64,000 nucleotides of DNA. Source: Cyclobacterium plantarum (GTDB taxonomy: Bacteria > Bacteroidota > Bacteroidia > Cytophagales > Cyclobacteriaceae). Shown here one piece after another: positions 17,348 to 26,650 of this stretch. Both the position numbers and the translations under genes were made by a program. The notes under the pieces are model-generated. The model saw only the letters and a program-made list of their open reading frames with translations. It was not told the DNA's origin and did no database searches. The stretch spans positions 124,001-188,000 of the forward strand of contig NZ_JAANYN010000009.1 of NCBI RefSeq assembly GCF_011290685.1, given 5' to 3'. Each line of letters begins with the position of its first letter. Position 1 is the first letter of the stretch.

Positions 17348-19747
17348 ATGATAACCACACACGACATGAGACAACAACTAATCACACTAATGATGCTGCT
17401 ATGCCTGAGCCATTGGGCAGCAGCGCAGGAAAAGACACCGTACACCCAAACAGTAAGGGGCAAAGTACTGGATATGGTAAGTCAATCTCCCCTGCCGGGA
17501 GCTTCGGTAAGCATTCCGGGTACGGATCCACTGATAGGAACTGCCACTGACCTGGATGGCAGTTTTGAATTGGAGGAAGTACCTACCGGCAGGGCAACGA
17601 TTCAAATCAGTTATCTGGGGTATGAATCTACCAGTCTTCGGGAAGTCCCCATTACCAGTGGCAAGGAGGTCGTACTGACCATCGCCTTACAGGAAAACCT
17701 GGAACAAATGGAAGAGGTAGTGGTACAGGCCGGAGGGGATTCCCGGGAAGCTCAAAATGAAATGGCCACCGTTTCTGCCAGGGGTTTTGACATGGAAGCT
17801 ACCAATCGCTTTGCCGGAAGCAGGAATGATCCTGCCCGAATGGCTCAGAATTTTGCTGGGGTAAGTGGTGCCAATGATTCCCGGAACGACATCATCATTC
17901 GGGGAAATTCACCTACCGGCGTACTTTGGAGACTGGAAGGGGTGGACATTCCCAACCCCAACCATTTCGGTGCCATGGGGACGACGGGAGGTCCGGTAAG
18001 CATCCTGAACAGCAACCTCCTGGATAAAAGTGATTTTATCACAGGGGCATTTCCAGCTACCTATGGAAACGCCACCGCAGGGGTTTTTGATCTTAATTTA
18101 AGAAAAGGGAACGCCTATCGCAGAGAGCATCTGTTCCAAATGGGTTTCAATGGATTTGAGCTGGGCACAGAAGGACCCCTGGGAGGCAAAAACAAAGCAT
18201 CCTACCTGCTGAATTACCGCTATTCTACCATTGCCATGATGCAGGAAGTAGGTTTTTCTGCCGGCACTGGTGATGCCGTGCCTTATTACCAGGATTTTTC
18301 CATGAAAGTGGATCTGCCCACCGAAAAAACAGGACGTTTCTCCTTATTTGCTCTTGGAGGAAAAAGTAACATCGATTTACTGGGTTCGGAATCGGACAGC
18401 AGCACCACAGATTTATATTCCGAGATGTCCCAAAACATTTATAACCGTGCCAAAATGGGTGTGGTAGGCATCAACCACACACTATATTACGATCCCCAAA
18501 CCTTTGCTGTGATCACCCTGTCCGCTGACCATAGTTTTTCCGGTAACCGGGTGGATTCATTGAGTATGGAAAACAGGGAAGCTGTACCGCTTTACCGCAA
18601 CCATTATGGTTTGAGCAAATTCAGGGCGCAATATGAGGTTCACCGGAAAGTGGACAACAAAAACAATTTTCGTGCGGGTATGAATTACGACTACCTGAAC
18701 TTCAATCTGCGTGACAGCCTGTACCAGGCCGATGAAAACCGCTTCCGGGATTTGAGAAATGAATCCGGTAATTCCGGCCTGTTTCAATCCCACCTGCAAT
18801 GGCAACATCGTTTTGACCAAAGGTTCAAAGCCAATATAGGGATACATTACCAAAACTTTATGCTGAACAATGCCCAACAGCTGGAACCAAGGCTGGGTCT
18901 TTCCTTTGATCAAAACGAAAGAAACACCTTTAGTCTTGGCTATGGACTGCACAGCCAATTGCAGCCCTTACCCGTTTATTTTCTGGAATCTGAAGGTCTG
19001 AATCAGGACCCCATTAAAACCAACAAAAACCTGGATTTCACCAAATCTCATCACTTTGTAGCCGGACACAGGTATCAATTAAGCCCGGACATTCACCTGA
19101 AATCTGAGATTTACTACCAGCATTTGTATGGCATTGCCATAGAAGAAAATGCCAGCAGTTTTTCCATGCTGAATGCTGGTGCGGATTTTGGCATACCGGA
19201 TGTGGACAGCCTGACCAATCGCGGAAGAGGCAGGAATTATGGTCTGGAACTTACCCTTGAAAAACAATTTAGCGGCGGCTCCTATTTTCTGCTCACCACA
19301 TCATTGTTTGATTCCAAATACAAGGGCAGTGATGAAGAATGGAGAAATACGGCTTTCAACAGTCAATATGTACTGAATGGCCTACTTGGCAAAGAATGGC
19401 AAATAGGAAGTCCGAATCGCATTTTGTCCCTGGACTTCAAAATAACCTTTGCAGGCGGTCAATACATTACACCCATCGATTTGGAGCGCAGTATCATGGA
19501 AAACCAGGCCGTCTATCAGGAGGAGAGGGCCTATTCGGTAAAAAACCCCGATTATTTCCGGTCCGATCTGAAAATAAATTACCGGGTGAACAAGAAAAAC
19601 CTGACGCACGAATGGTCGCTGGACATACAAAACCTGACCAATCACCAGAATTTGTTCCGGCAAACCTATAATCCCATTACTGAATCCGTGGTGAACAGTT
19701 ACCAGTTGGGAATTTTCCCCATTCCTCAGTACAGACTTACCTTTTAA
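17348..19747 (+). CDS. TonB-dependent outer-membrane receptor
   Basis: 799 residues. Signal peptide most naturally starts at the second Met (MRQQLITLMM, six codons in, 17366) and ends HWAAAQ. A carboxypeptidase-regulatory-like (beta-sandwich) domain at about 32-115 (VRGKVLDMVSQSPLPGASVS, GTATDLDGSFELEEVPTG) is followed by the plug domain (NDIIIRGNSPTGVLWRLEGV, VSILNSNLL) and a long beta-barrel ending in the aromatic C-terminus YRLTF. Ligand unknown; no SusD partner is next to it, so it is not a typical polysaccharide-utilisation pair. The kinase/regulator pair downstream could respond to the same stimulus. Confidence 0.92.
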   Translation: MITTHDMRQQLITLMMLLCLSHWAAAQEKTPYTQTVRGKVLDMVSQSPLPGASVSIPGTDPLIGTATDLDGSFELEEVPTGRATIQISYLGYESTSLREVPITSGKEVVLTIALQENLEQMEEVVVQAGGDSREAQNEMATVSARGFDMEATNRFAGSRNDPARMAQNFAGVSGANDSRNDIIIRGNSPTGVLWRLEGVDIPNPNHFGAMGTTGGPVSILNSNLLDKSDFITGAFPATYGNATAGVFDLNLRKGNAYRREHLFQMGFNGFELGTEGPLGGKNKASYLLNYRYSTIAMMQEVGFSAGTGDAVPYYQDFSMKVDLPTEKTGRFSLFALGGKSNIDLLGSESDSSTTDLYSEMSQNIYNRAKMGVVGINHTLYYDPQTFAVITLSADHSFSGNRVDSLSMENREAVPLYRNHYGLSKFRAQYEVHRKVDNKNNFRAGMNYDYLNFNLRDSLYQADENRFRDLRNESGNSGLFQSHLQWQHRFDQRFKANIGIHYQNFMLNNAQQLEPRLGLSFDQNERNTFSLGYGLHSQLQPLPVYFLESEGLNQDPIKTNKNLDFTKSHHFVAGHRYQLSPDIHLKSEIYYQHLYGIAIEENASSFSMLNAGADFGIPDVDSLTNRGRGRNYGLELTLEKQFSGGSYFLLTTSLFDSKYKGSDEEWRNTAFNSQYVLNGLLGKEWQIGSPNRILSLDFKITFAGGQYITPIDLERSIMENQAVYQEERAYSVKNPDYFRSDLKINYRVNKKNLTHEWSLDIQNLTNHQNLFRQTYNPITESVVNSYQLGIFPIPQYRLTF

Positions 19748-19779
19748 CCCCGTTTATGCATTAGAAATCGCAATGAGAG

Positions 19780-19881
19780 CTGAAACTGCAAGAAAACCAG
19801 GCAGTTTGGAGACTGAGGCATAGCATCGCTATGGTGAAATCGAAAACAGCAGCGTAGCGGCTGATTTTGAAGCAGTTTCAG
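19780..19881. repeat. structured palindromic intergenic element
   Basis: About 100 nt bounded by the inverted repeat CTGAAACTGC (19780-19789) / GCAGTTTCAG (19872-19881), with an internal hairpin CATAGC-ATC-GCTATG (19819-19833) and a GCTA/TAGC-rich segment (19840-19864). It lies between the TonB receptor stop and the histidine kinase start. The nested symmetry suggests a REP/MITE-like mobile repeat or a structured RNA end. Confidence 0.55.
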
Positions 19882-19959
19882 GTCGTAATAGATAGGCTAA
19901 TGCATATTTCGGGTTTAACCAATAGCTTTGATTATATTGTCAGCAAAGCGTCCTGTAAA

Positions 19960-20937
19960 ATGAAAATAAAAGCTCCTTTTGACCGATACCTGTTGATGCT
20001 GGGCCTGGCTGGTATTCTGGCCTATTTTGGACATGACGCCGATTTTTGGCCTTATGTTCTGGTCAACCTGGCCTATACCTTTGCCTTTTGGGAAGGGAAT
20101 TACCAGCTTGTGGGTTGGGTCAGGGAGCGTTTTCCACTTATGCAACAAACCAGTAGAAGAATATTTACCCAAATCGGGCTTTCCGTTGCCTATACGCTAC
20201 TTGCCGGTACGCTGGTTACTATATTTTTCCATTTGATTGACTGGATACCCTATGAATGGGATTTTCACCAGCGTATCCTGATCATGGGGCTATTTATTAC
20301 AGCCATTATTGCCATCGTGTATGAAACTGTTTTTTATTTTGACCTGTGGAAATCCTCCTTGCTGGAAAGTGAGCGGTTAAAGAAAACAGCAGCCCGTTTA
20401 CAATTTGAAAGCCTGAAAAACCAAGTAAATCCGCACTTCCTGTTCAACAGCCTGAACACCCTGGCCTCGCTGATCCCAGTGGATCCGGTAAAAGCAGAAA
20501 AATTCGTGCAGGAATTTGCGGGTATTTACCGGTATGTACTGGAAGTGAAGGACCGGAATTTCGTTTCCCTGAGAGAAGAGATGGACTTTGTCTCTTCATT
20601 TGTTTTCCTGCTTAAAATCAGGTTTGGCGAGCAGCTAAAATTTGAACACCAGCTGGAAAAACACCTGGACCATTATTATATTCCACCCTTAATCATGCAA
20701 AACCTGGTTGAAAACGCCATCAAGCACAATGCTATTTTGAAAGAACGCCCATTGATCATCCGTCTTGAGATACAAAATGACACCCTGCTGGTAAGCAATA
20801 ACCTGCAAGAGAGGAGTTACCCTGCGGCTTCAACCCAGACAGGATTGCGGAATATGGTACAGCGGCTGCAGCTGGTAGCAAACAAGGAGGCAAAATTTTA
20901 TAAAAAGAGGGATATTTTATGGCTGAAATCCCACTGA
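19960..20937 (+). CDS. LytS/YehU-type sensor histidine kinase
   Basis: 325 residues from MKIKAPFDRYLLMLG. Four hydrophobic segments occupy about residues 8-125, followed by a His_kinase domain with the phosphoacceptor H159 in NQVNPHFLFNSLNTL and the ATPase N-box IMQNLVENAIKHNA. The frame is open 31 codons upstream into the intergenic repeat; the internal Met places the first membrane segment at the N-terminus as usual. The stop is 23 nt before the LytTR regulator, its evident partner. Stimulus unknown. Confidence 0.9.
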   Translation: MKIKAPFDRYLLMLGLAGILAYFGHDADFWPYVLVNLAYTFAFWEGNYQLVGWVRERFPLMQQTSRRIFTQIGLSVAYTLLAGTLVTIFFHLIDWIPYEWDFHQRILIMGLFITAIIAIVYETVFYFDLWKSSLLESERLKKTAARLQFESLKNQVNPHFLFNSLNTLASLIPVDPVKAEKFVQEFAGIYRYVLEVKDRNFVSLREEMDFVSSFVFLLKIRFGEQLKFEHQLEKHLDHYYIPPLIMQNLVENAIKHNAILKERPLIIRLEIQNDTLLVSNNLQERSYPAASTQTGLRNMVQRLQLVANKEAKFYKKRDILWLKSH

Positions 20938-20960
20938 TTACTGAATCTGATTGATCAAAG

Positions 20961-21719
20961 ATGTACAGTACTTTACTTGTAGAAGATGAAAAACTGGCGG
21001 CAGACCGGCTAGAACGGATGCTCCAACAGATAGCTCCGGATATCCGTATCCTGGCAAAAGTAGACTCCGTAAGTGCAGCAGTAGAATTCCTGAAAAATAA
21101 TAATCCGGAACTTATTTTTCTGGACATACACCTGGCAGATGGATCGGGCTTTGAAATTTTCGATCAGGTAAGGGTTGCCTGTCCTGTGATTTTCACCACG
21201 GCATACGACGAATACGCCCTGCGGGCCTTTCAGGTCAACGGCATTGCCTATCTGCTGAAGCCCATCAGTCAGGAGGCATTGGCAGGCAGTTTACAAAAAC
21301 TAAAAAGCATTCAGGCATCAGACAAACAGCTGGCCCAGGTGGATAGGCTACTGGAACAAATCAGGAAGCGTGAGATAACTTACCGGAAGCGGTTTCTGGT
21401 AAGCGCTGGAAATACCATTAAATCCATTGCCATTCAGGAGCTGGCTTATTTTTATGCCGAAAACAAAGCGGTTTATTTGGTGGAGCAGACAGGGTACAAA
21501 TATGTTTTGGATGAAACTCTGGACCAATTGCAGGAAGTTTTGGACCCGGAGCAATTTTTCCGGGTAAACCGCAGTTTTTTGGTGCAGGTTTCGGCCATCC
21601 GGCAAATGCACCCTTATTCCCGCAGCCGCATCAAACTGGACCTGGAGCCTCCCTGTAGCAAAGAATGCATCAGCAGCTCGGAGAAAACGGCGGAATTTAA
21701 GGATTGGTTGGGGAGGTGA
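20961..21719 (+). CDS. LytTR-family response regulator
   Basis: 252 residues. A receiver domain (residues 1-~120) has acidic residues VEDE, the phosphoacceptor D55 in LIFLDIHLAD and the conserved Lys in YLLKPIS. The C-terminal LytTR DNA-binding domain (about 145-250) shows FLVSAGNTIKSI, LAYFYAENKAVYLV and FFRVNRSFLVQVSAI. It forms a two-component system with the preceding kinase. Confidence 0.93.
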   Translation: MYSTLLVEDEKLAADRLERMLQQIAPDIRILAKVDSVSAAVEFLKNNNPELIFLDIHLADGSGFEIFDQVRVACPVIFTTAYDEYALRAFQVNGIAYLLKPISQEALAGSLQKLKSIQASDKQLAQVDRLLEQIRKREITYRKRFLVSAGNTIKSIAIQELAYFYAENKAVYLVEQTGYKYVLDETLDQLQEVLDPEQFFRVNRSFLVQVSAIRQMHPYSRSRIKLDLEPPCSKECISSSEKTAEFKDWLGR

Positions 21720-22013
21720 GGAAGGGTATGTTATCGCCTTGCTCAACGCTGCGGGACAATAGACCTCCCCCTGCTTGATAGCCCATTCCTTCGTACCGGT
21801 TTGTACATTCCTGGATACACGCGTTCGTTACCCAGGTAGCAGGCTAGTCGAGGGTACAATTCGCAACCCACGGTTAATCGCAAGGTTCCTTTTTTGAGCG
21901 ATGCTTGGTACCGCATGGAAAGCGTCAGTGAGCGCAAGTCAGTTCCCCGGCAGTATTATCACTTACGATTGCGTGCAAACCGGAGGATCCAATCCCCAGT
22001 TAATACAGCCGTG
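21720..22013. other. non-coding gap before the CHAT/caspase array
   Basis: About 290 nt lacking a credible gene; short frames on either strand have no recognisable protein features. It marks the left boundary of the array. The base composition is richer in GC than the intergenic DNA further left. Confidence 0.4.
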
Positions 22014-22126
22014 TTTTTACTGTCCCTGAACGCTTCCATCTTTTTTTAAAAAAAAATTTGTAACAACCGTGTGAAGCGGGCGGTGTTGGGGATTACAAGT
22101 GAATACAAACCATAACTTAAGAAACC

Positions 22127-22546
22127 ATGAAAAAATCTGCAGTAACATTCGCCTTTGTTCTTTTCTTTTCCGTGTTCATGACTGAGACATCCTTCGGCCA
22201 GGTTATAAAATTGAAGACCACCGCCCTGGCAATGAAATTCAAGCATGACGACAACCGATGGAGCGACTGGTCCGATTGGGAACGTACTTCTGTCTTGATC
22301 GTCGCCGATGACAACCGCATCACCGTTTATTCCAAAGAAAAACAGGTATACGATATCATCGAAAACGAAGGAAAAAAAACCGATAGCGACGGCGACGATG
22401 TTTGGTCGTACTTCTGCATCAATGAAGATGGCGCCAGGTGCCGCTTGCGACTGATTAAGCGCAACAGCCGAAACGGTGAAGCCCAGCTATATGTCGATTT
22501 CAACGACATGAAATGGGTCTACAACATCGAATTACTGGAAACCTAA
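22127..22546 (+). CDS. small secreted protein of unknown function (copy 1)
   Basis: 139 residues with a clear signal peptide (MKKSAVTFAFVLFFSVF, cleavage near SFGQ). The mature part is hydrophilic and looks all-beta: LKTTALAMKFK, DDNRWSDWSDWE, VLIVADDNRITVYSKEKQV, CRLRLIKRNS, QLYVDFNDMKWVYNIELL. Two cysteines (CINEDGARC) could form a disulfide. A close paralogue lies at 55236-55655, also immediately upstream of an array gene. I do not recognise the family. Its repeated placement suggests a partner, ligand or substrate of the downstream exported protease; this is inference. Confidence 0.8.
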   Translation: MKKSAVTFAFVLFFSVFMTETSFGQVIKLKTTALAMKFKHDDNRWSDWSDWERTSVLIVADDNRITVYSKEKQVYDIIENEGKKTDSDGDDVWSYFCINEDGARCRLRLIKRNSRNGEAQLYVDFNDMKWVYNIELLET

Positions 22547-22560
22547 GATCCTAAGATGTG

Positions 22561-22587
22561 GCAAAGCAAGGGACCCTCTTGCTTTGC
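22561..22587 (+). terminator. hairpin after the small secreted protein gene
   Basis: GCAAAGCAAG and CTTGCTTTGC form a perfect 10-bp stem with a 7-nt loop, 14 nt after the stop. No U-run follows, so it is either a weak terminator or a 3'-end stabiliser. It is conserved at 55671-55697. Confidence 0.55.
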
Positions 22588-22718
22588 CGCATTCCCATCC
22601 AAAAACTTCGAAATTCTCCAGCGGATTTGTCAACAGGCCGCAAACCGAACCGGTTGCTTTTTTGAATACAGCCAACCGCCTATAATTAAAAAAATACCAG
22701 GATCTCCGCAGGAATACC

Positions 22719-22749
22719 TTGCGCTGCATGCGAAGGATTTGTAAATTAG
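22719..22749 (+). promoter_or_regulatory. conserved array promoter (upstream of 22773 gene)
   Basis: TTG (22719-22721), 20-nt spacer, TAAATTAG (22742-22749), then 23 nt to the ATG. It is one of six near-identical elements preceding the ankyrin-type genes. The -7 box differs from the TAnnTTTG consensus by one base (A for the third T) in all six. Confidence 0.75.
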
Positions 22750-22772
22750 GCAGATAGAAATACAGACCTACC

Positions 22773-25700
22773 ATGTACCGACTTCTTTTCTTACTTTTCT
22801 GCACCCTACTATCGAGTACTGCCATTAACGCCCAGACCCCACTACTCGATGCCATCAAAGCCGGAGACCTGCCCCAGGTGCAGGAACTGGTCGAAGCCGG
22901 GGCAGATGTAAACGCACTGGATACAAACGGTGCCACCCCGCTGATGTGGGCAGCCTATCGGGCCGATCTGGAAATGGTGAAATGGCTGGTCGATTACGGA
23001 GCCGACCCATTTTTAAAAAAAGGGGTCATTTACCTAAATGAAGAAAAAACCGCCTACAACGGCAACCTCACGGGCATAGCCGCAGGAGAAGGCAAGTTGG
23101 AGATGCTCCGCTACCTGATAGAAGATGTGGAGATTGAGGTGGACGACAGGGAATACAACCCCGAAACCGGCCAGGAAGATGGCTGGACAGCCGCAGAATG
23201 GGCGGATAACAGGGTACAGGGTGAGGTGATGGCCTATCTGGAAAAAAATGCCAACCTCAGTTTTTTGTCGGATACGCTCAGGAATGTCAATGGAGATCTT
23301 AAAAATGGAGCCGACTTCTATGCTTCATCAGCTTATCAGGCCTCCATGCTACTTTTTGAAAAGCATATCGCAACACTCAAGGAAACCTTTGGCGCAACAG
23401 ATACCACAACCTATGCGAAATTTCTTTATGCATTGGCAAACGCAGCTAAGCAATCCGGTAATTACGAGGGGGCAGAGCAATACTATTTGGAGCTTACGGT
23501 CCTCTGGAAATCAGTCCTGGGCGAAGACCACCCCGACTATGCCAACTCCCTGAACAGCCTGGCCTTGCTGTATAAAAGTATGGGCCGATACGCCGAGGCA
23601 GAGCCGCTCTACAAGCATTCCATGGAAATCAGGAAAGAACAACTGGGCGAAGACCATCCCAACTATGCCACCTCCTTGAACAACCTGGCATCGCTATATG
23701 AAAGCATGGGCAGGTACGACGAGGCTGAGCCGCTGTATGTGGAGGCGATTGGAGTATTGAAAGCGCAACTCGGTGAAGACCACCCCTCCTACGCCACTTC
23801 CCTGAACAACCTGGCCGTGTTGTATGAAAGCATGGGACGGTACGCCGAAGCAGAGCCGCTTTACCTACAAGCCATGGAAATCAGGAAAGTACAACTGGGC
23901 GAAGACCATCCCGACTATGCCACTTCCCTGAACAACCTGGCATCGCTGTACGAAAGCATGGGCCGGTACGATGAAGCAGAGCCGCTGTATGTGGAGGCCA
24001 TTGGAGTATTGAAAGCGCAACTCGGTGAAGACCACCCCTCCTATGCCACCTCCCTAAACGGCCTAGCAAGGCTGTACGAAAGCATGGGCCGGTACGACGA
24101 GGCTGAACCGCTCTACTCGCAGGGTTTGGAAATATATAAAGCCCAACTCGGAGAAGACCATCCCTACTATGCCACCTCTCTACACAACTTGGCGGGGCTG
24201 TATGAAAGCATGGGCCGGTACGACGAGGTTGAACCGCTCTACACGCAGGGTTTGGAAATATATAAAGCCCAACTCGGAGAAAACCATCCCAACTATGCCA
24301 GCTCCTTGGACAACCTGGCGGACCTTTATAAAAGCCTGGGCCGGTACGACGAGGCTGAACCGCTGTACATGCAGGGTTTGGAAATATATAAAGCCCAACT
24401 CGGCGAAGACCACCCCTTCTATGCCACCTCCCTAAACAACCTAGCATGGCTGTACGAAAGCATGGGCCGGTACAACGAGGCAGAGCCGCTGTATCTCCAA
24501 AACTTGGAAATAACGAAAAAAGCACTGGGGGAAAACCACCCCTACTATGCCACCTCCCTGCACAACCTGGCATCGCTGTATAAAAGCATGGGGCGGTATG
24601 CAGAGGCAGAGCGGCTGTATCTCCAAGACTTGGAAATAACGAAAAAAGCACTGGGGGAAAACCACCCCTACTACGGCATATCGCTCTACCAACTGGCCAG
24701 CTTGTACAACAAGACCTATCGATTAGAAAATGTGGATTCTTTGCTTTTGCAATCTGCTTCCGTCATCGAAAAAGCATTGGGTCGGGAACACCCACGATAC
24801 ACCAACATAGTCTATCAAAAGGCCCTACTCGCCCGAAAAAGAAATCAATTTACGGAAGCAGAGGTGCTGTTTGCTACGGTTTTGGAAAAAAGGGCAGGTA
24901 TTTTTGGGAAAACCCATCCTGATTATGCACTTGCCCTGGGGGAGCTGGGCAAACTGTATTTAGCCACCAATCAGCACCAAAAAGCGGAGCAAGCCTATCG
25001 GAAAGCCAATGAAACACTAAAGGCCATCGTGGGAGTGCAGCATCCACGATACTTGCAAAACCTCGGCGAACTGGCGGGCATGTATCAGAAAACGTTTCAG
25101 TACGATAAAGCAGGCACCGTCTACCAGGAAATACAGCGCATATCCGAGGGGATACTGAAAAGCGGTGAAACAGACCGTGAGCAGGTGCCCCGCAACTTGC
25201 AGGCATCGGGCGAAGAGGCGCTTAAAACAGCCAATACCCATCCTTTTATCAATATCTACTCCCCCGAACCATTGCAACGCAACGAGCGGGGCGTCAACCG
25301 GCTTGCCGCCGCCAATTTTACCATTAAGGGTTTTGCCACTGCTGCCCATGGCATAAAACAGTTGCAGGTAAATGGGCAGGAAGTATCCGTTTTCCCAGAT
25401 GGGGTCTGGCAGTACCCGATTCAACTAAAAGAAGGCGAGAACCAGGTGCTCATCAAAGCCGTGGCATATTCAAGGGATGAAACAATCGATACCCTGCTCC
25501 TACATTACGAAAACAAACAGGTAATCCGCTCAGAAGCACCCCGTCGCTTTCTATTGTCCATCGGCATCAATGAGTACAACTTCGAAAGCTGGGAAACGCT
25601 CAATATGCCCGTAAAAGATGCCCGCGATCTGATTGGGGCGCTGGTAGAAAAGTACGATATCACCGATGTAGATACGCTATTCAACCAATTAGCGTCCTTT

Positions 25701-26237
25701 GCCAATGTGCGTGACCGGCTGAAGCACCTTATCGGTGCCACCCGACCGCAGGATGAGGTCATTATCTTTTTTGCCGGGCACGGTGAGTACGACGAAGATT
25801 TTGATGAGGATGGCAAATGGATTTTAGCCAATGGCCGCCTCGGTAATGCCAGCCTAGCAGCGGTTATCGAAAAAATGGAAGCAAAACATGTACTGGTGCT
25901 GGCCGATGCCTGTTTCTCGGGTTCATTTTACCTGAAGCGTGGCGAAGGGCAGGAAGCTGCCGAGGCACGCAATCAACGGAGATCCCGCTGGGTGCTGGCT
26001 AGTGGTAGTATGGAAACGGTGCTGGATCAGATGCCGGGCAAACAAAACAGCCCTTTCGCCTGGCACCTGATTGACTTCCTGCAAAAAGCTGAAGGCGATG
26101 TTCCGCTTTCCACGCTCCGCGACCACCTGGAAACCCAAGTGCCAAAATATACCGATCAGCAGCCCGTTTCAGGACCCATCCGGAGTGATGATGGCGGCGA
26201 ATTCATCTTCCGCCAAAAAACGAAATTAATACCCTGA
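22773..26237 (+). CDS. exported ankyrin-TPR-caspase (C14) protein
   Basis: 1154 residues. Signal peptide 1-21 (AINAQ); about three ankyrin repeats to ~150; then about 13 kinesin-light-chain-type TPRs of 42 residues (LGEDHPDYATSLNNLA type), the last three diverged. A beta-sandwich linker follows at ~815-915 (FTIKGFATAAHGIKQLQVNG), then a caspase-like domain at ~925-1150. The catalytic dyad is H1003 in FAGHGEYDE and C1047 in LADACFSGSF. The C-terminal ~480 residues are nearly the same as in the protein at 51033-53048, while the N-terminal half matches the ankyrin-CHAT proteins. Likely substrates are proteins cut after a basic or acidic residue, as in this family; specificity is not visible. First gene of the array, with its own conserved promoter. 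Confidence 0.93.
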   Translation: MYRLLFLLFCTLLSSTAINAQTPLLDAIKAGDLPQVQELVEAGADVNALDTNGATPLMWAAYRADLEMVKWLVDYGADPFLKKGVIYLNEEKTAYNGNLTGIAAGEGKLEMLRYLIEDVEIEVDDREYNPETGQEDGWTAAEWADNRVQGEVMAYLEKNANLSFLSDTLRNVNGDLKNGADFYASSAYQASMLLFEKHIATLKETFGATDTTTYAKFLYALANAAKQSGNYEGAEQYYLELTVLWKSVLGEDHPDYANSLNSLALLYKSMGRYAEAEPLYKHSMEIRKEQLGEDHPNYATSLNNLASLYESMGRYDEAEPLYVEAIGVLKAQLGEDHPSYATSLNNLAVLYESMGRYAEAEPLYLQAMEIRKVQLGEDHPDYATSLNNLASLYESMGRYDEAEPLYVEAIGVLKAQLGEDHPSYATSLNGLARLYESMGRYDEAEPLYSQGLEIYKAQLGEDHPYYATSLHNLAGLYESMGRYDEVEPLYTQGLEIYKAQLGENHPNYASSLDNLADLYKSLGRYDEAEPLYMQGLEIYKAQLGEDHPFYATSLNNLAWLYESMGRYNEAEPLYLQNLEITKKALGENHPYYATSLHNLASLYKSMGRYAEAERLYLQDLEITKKALGENHPYYGISLYQLASLYNKTYRLENVDSLLLQSASVIEKALGREHPRYTNIVYQKALLARKRNQFTEAEVLFATVLEKRAGIFGKTHPDYALALGELGKLYLATNQHQKAEQAYRKANETLKAIVGVQHPRYLQNLGELAGMYQKTFQYDKAGTVYQEIQRISEGILKSGETDREQVPRNLQASGEEALKTANTHPFINIYSPEPLQRNERGVNRLAAANFTIKGFATAAHGIKQLQVNGQEVSVFPDGVWQYPIQLKEGENQVLIKAVAYSRDETIDTLLLHYENKQVIRSEAPRRFLLSIGINEYNFESWETLNMPVKDARDLIGALVEKYDITDVDTLFNQLASFANVRDRLKHLIGATRPQDEVIIFFAGHGEYDEDFDEDGKWILANGRLGNASLAAVIEKMEAKHVLVLADACFSGSFYLKRGEGQEAAEARNQRRSRWVLASGSMETVLDQMPGKQNSPFAWHLIDFLQKAEGDVPLSTLRDHLETQVPKYTDQQPVSGPIRSDDGGEFIFRQKTKLIP

Positions 26238-26650
26238 ACCCCCACTAAAAAAAGCGGAATAAAAATAAAGAGAATGGAAATCTCAAAAAAATTACTGGTT
26301 TACCGATTGCTCAATTCCTAAAAAATTTTGTAAATGCTTAATGATGTTTAAACCGGTCCAAAAACCTTCACCTGGGGAAGCCGTGGCTAAAAAAAACCCT
26401 TCTTTTTGCTTACAAAGTAAATGGGAACCGGCAGCGGGTGGCAGCATACCCGCATGGTTGTGGACAACCCCGGCTTCCTTGGATCTTGGCTTCAGCAAGC
26501 TACCTTGTTTTCCAGCCCCCATAAATCTGCCTATCCAGTATGTTTAGCCGAAGTAGGTAAAAAAGTTACCCAATAACCATGTGAGTTGGAAGCTATTATG
26601 TATTATTGTTAGTATCTAGAAAAATGTAACCCCTAATCCACTACCTGATT
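26238..26650. other. non-coding gap, caspase gene to sigma-like gene
   Basis: 413 nt. The left half is A-rich and carries no recognisable gene; a 68-codon frame at 26341-26547 has no protein-like features. The sigma-like gene's promoter must lie at the right end, but no box could be assigned with confidence. Confidence 0.45.

Larger units (their letters stand above)
22014..22772 (+). repeat. duplicated leader block, copy 1
   Basis: From TTTTTACTGTCCCTGA to the start of the following ankyrin-type gene, this ~760-nt block recurs at 55121-55876. It includes the untranslated region, the 139-residue secreted protein gene, the hairpin after it and the conserved array promoter. Both copies lie directly upstream of an ankyrin-type array gene, implying segmental duplication. 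Confidence 0.75.

Noticed and set aside
21720-22013. Possible remnant of a group II intron, retron or transposon left of the array
   Set aside because: No domain-V-like motif, reverse transcriptase or transposase motif, or flanking target duplication could be seen.
23881-24651. A 256-codon minus-strand frame in the TPR block, with similar ones at 30376-30843 and 63175-63807
   Set aside because: These are antisense shadows of the GC-rich, repetitive TPR/CHAT coding sequence; their own repeats simply mirror the TPR period.
26341-26547. A 68-codon plus-strand frame between the caspase and sigma-like genes
   Set aside because: Amino-acid composition (Pro/Ser/Trp-rich, no motif) and lack of a promoter or paralogue suggest chance.
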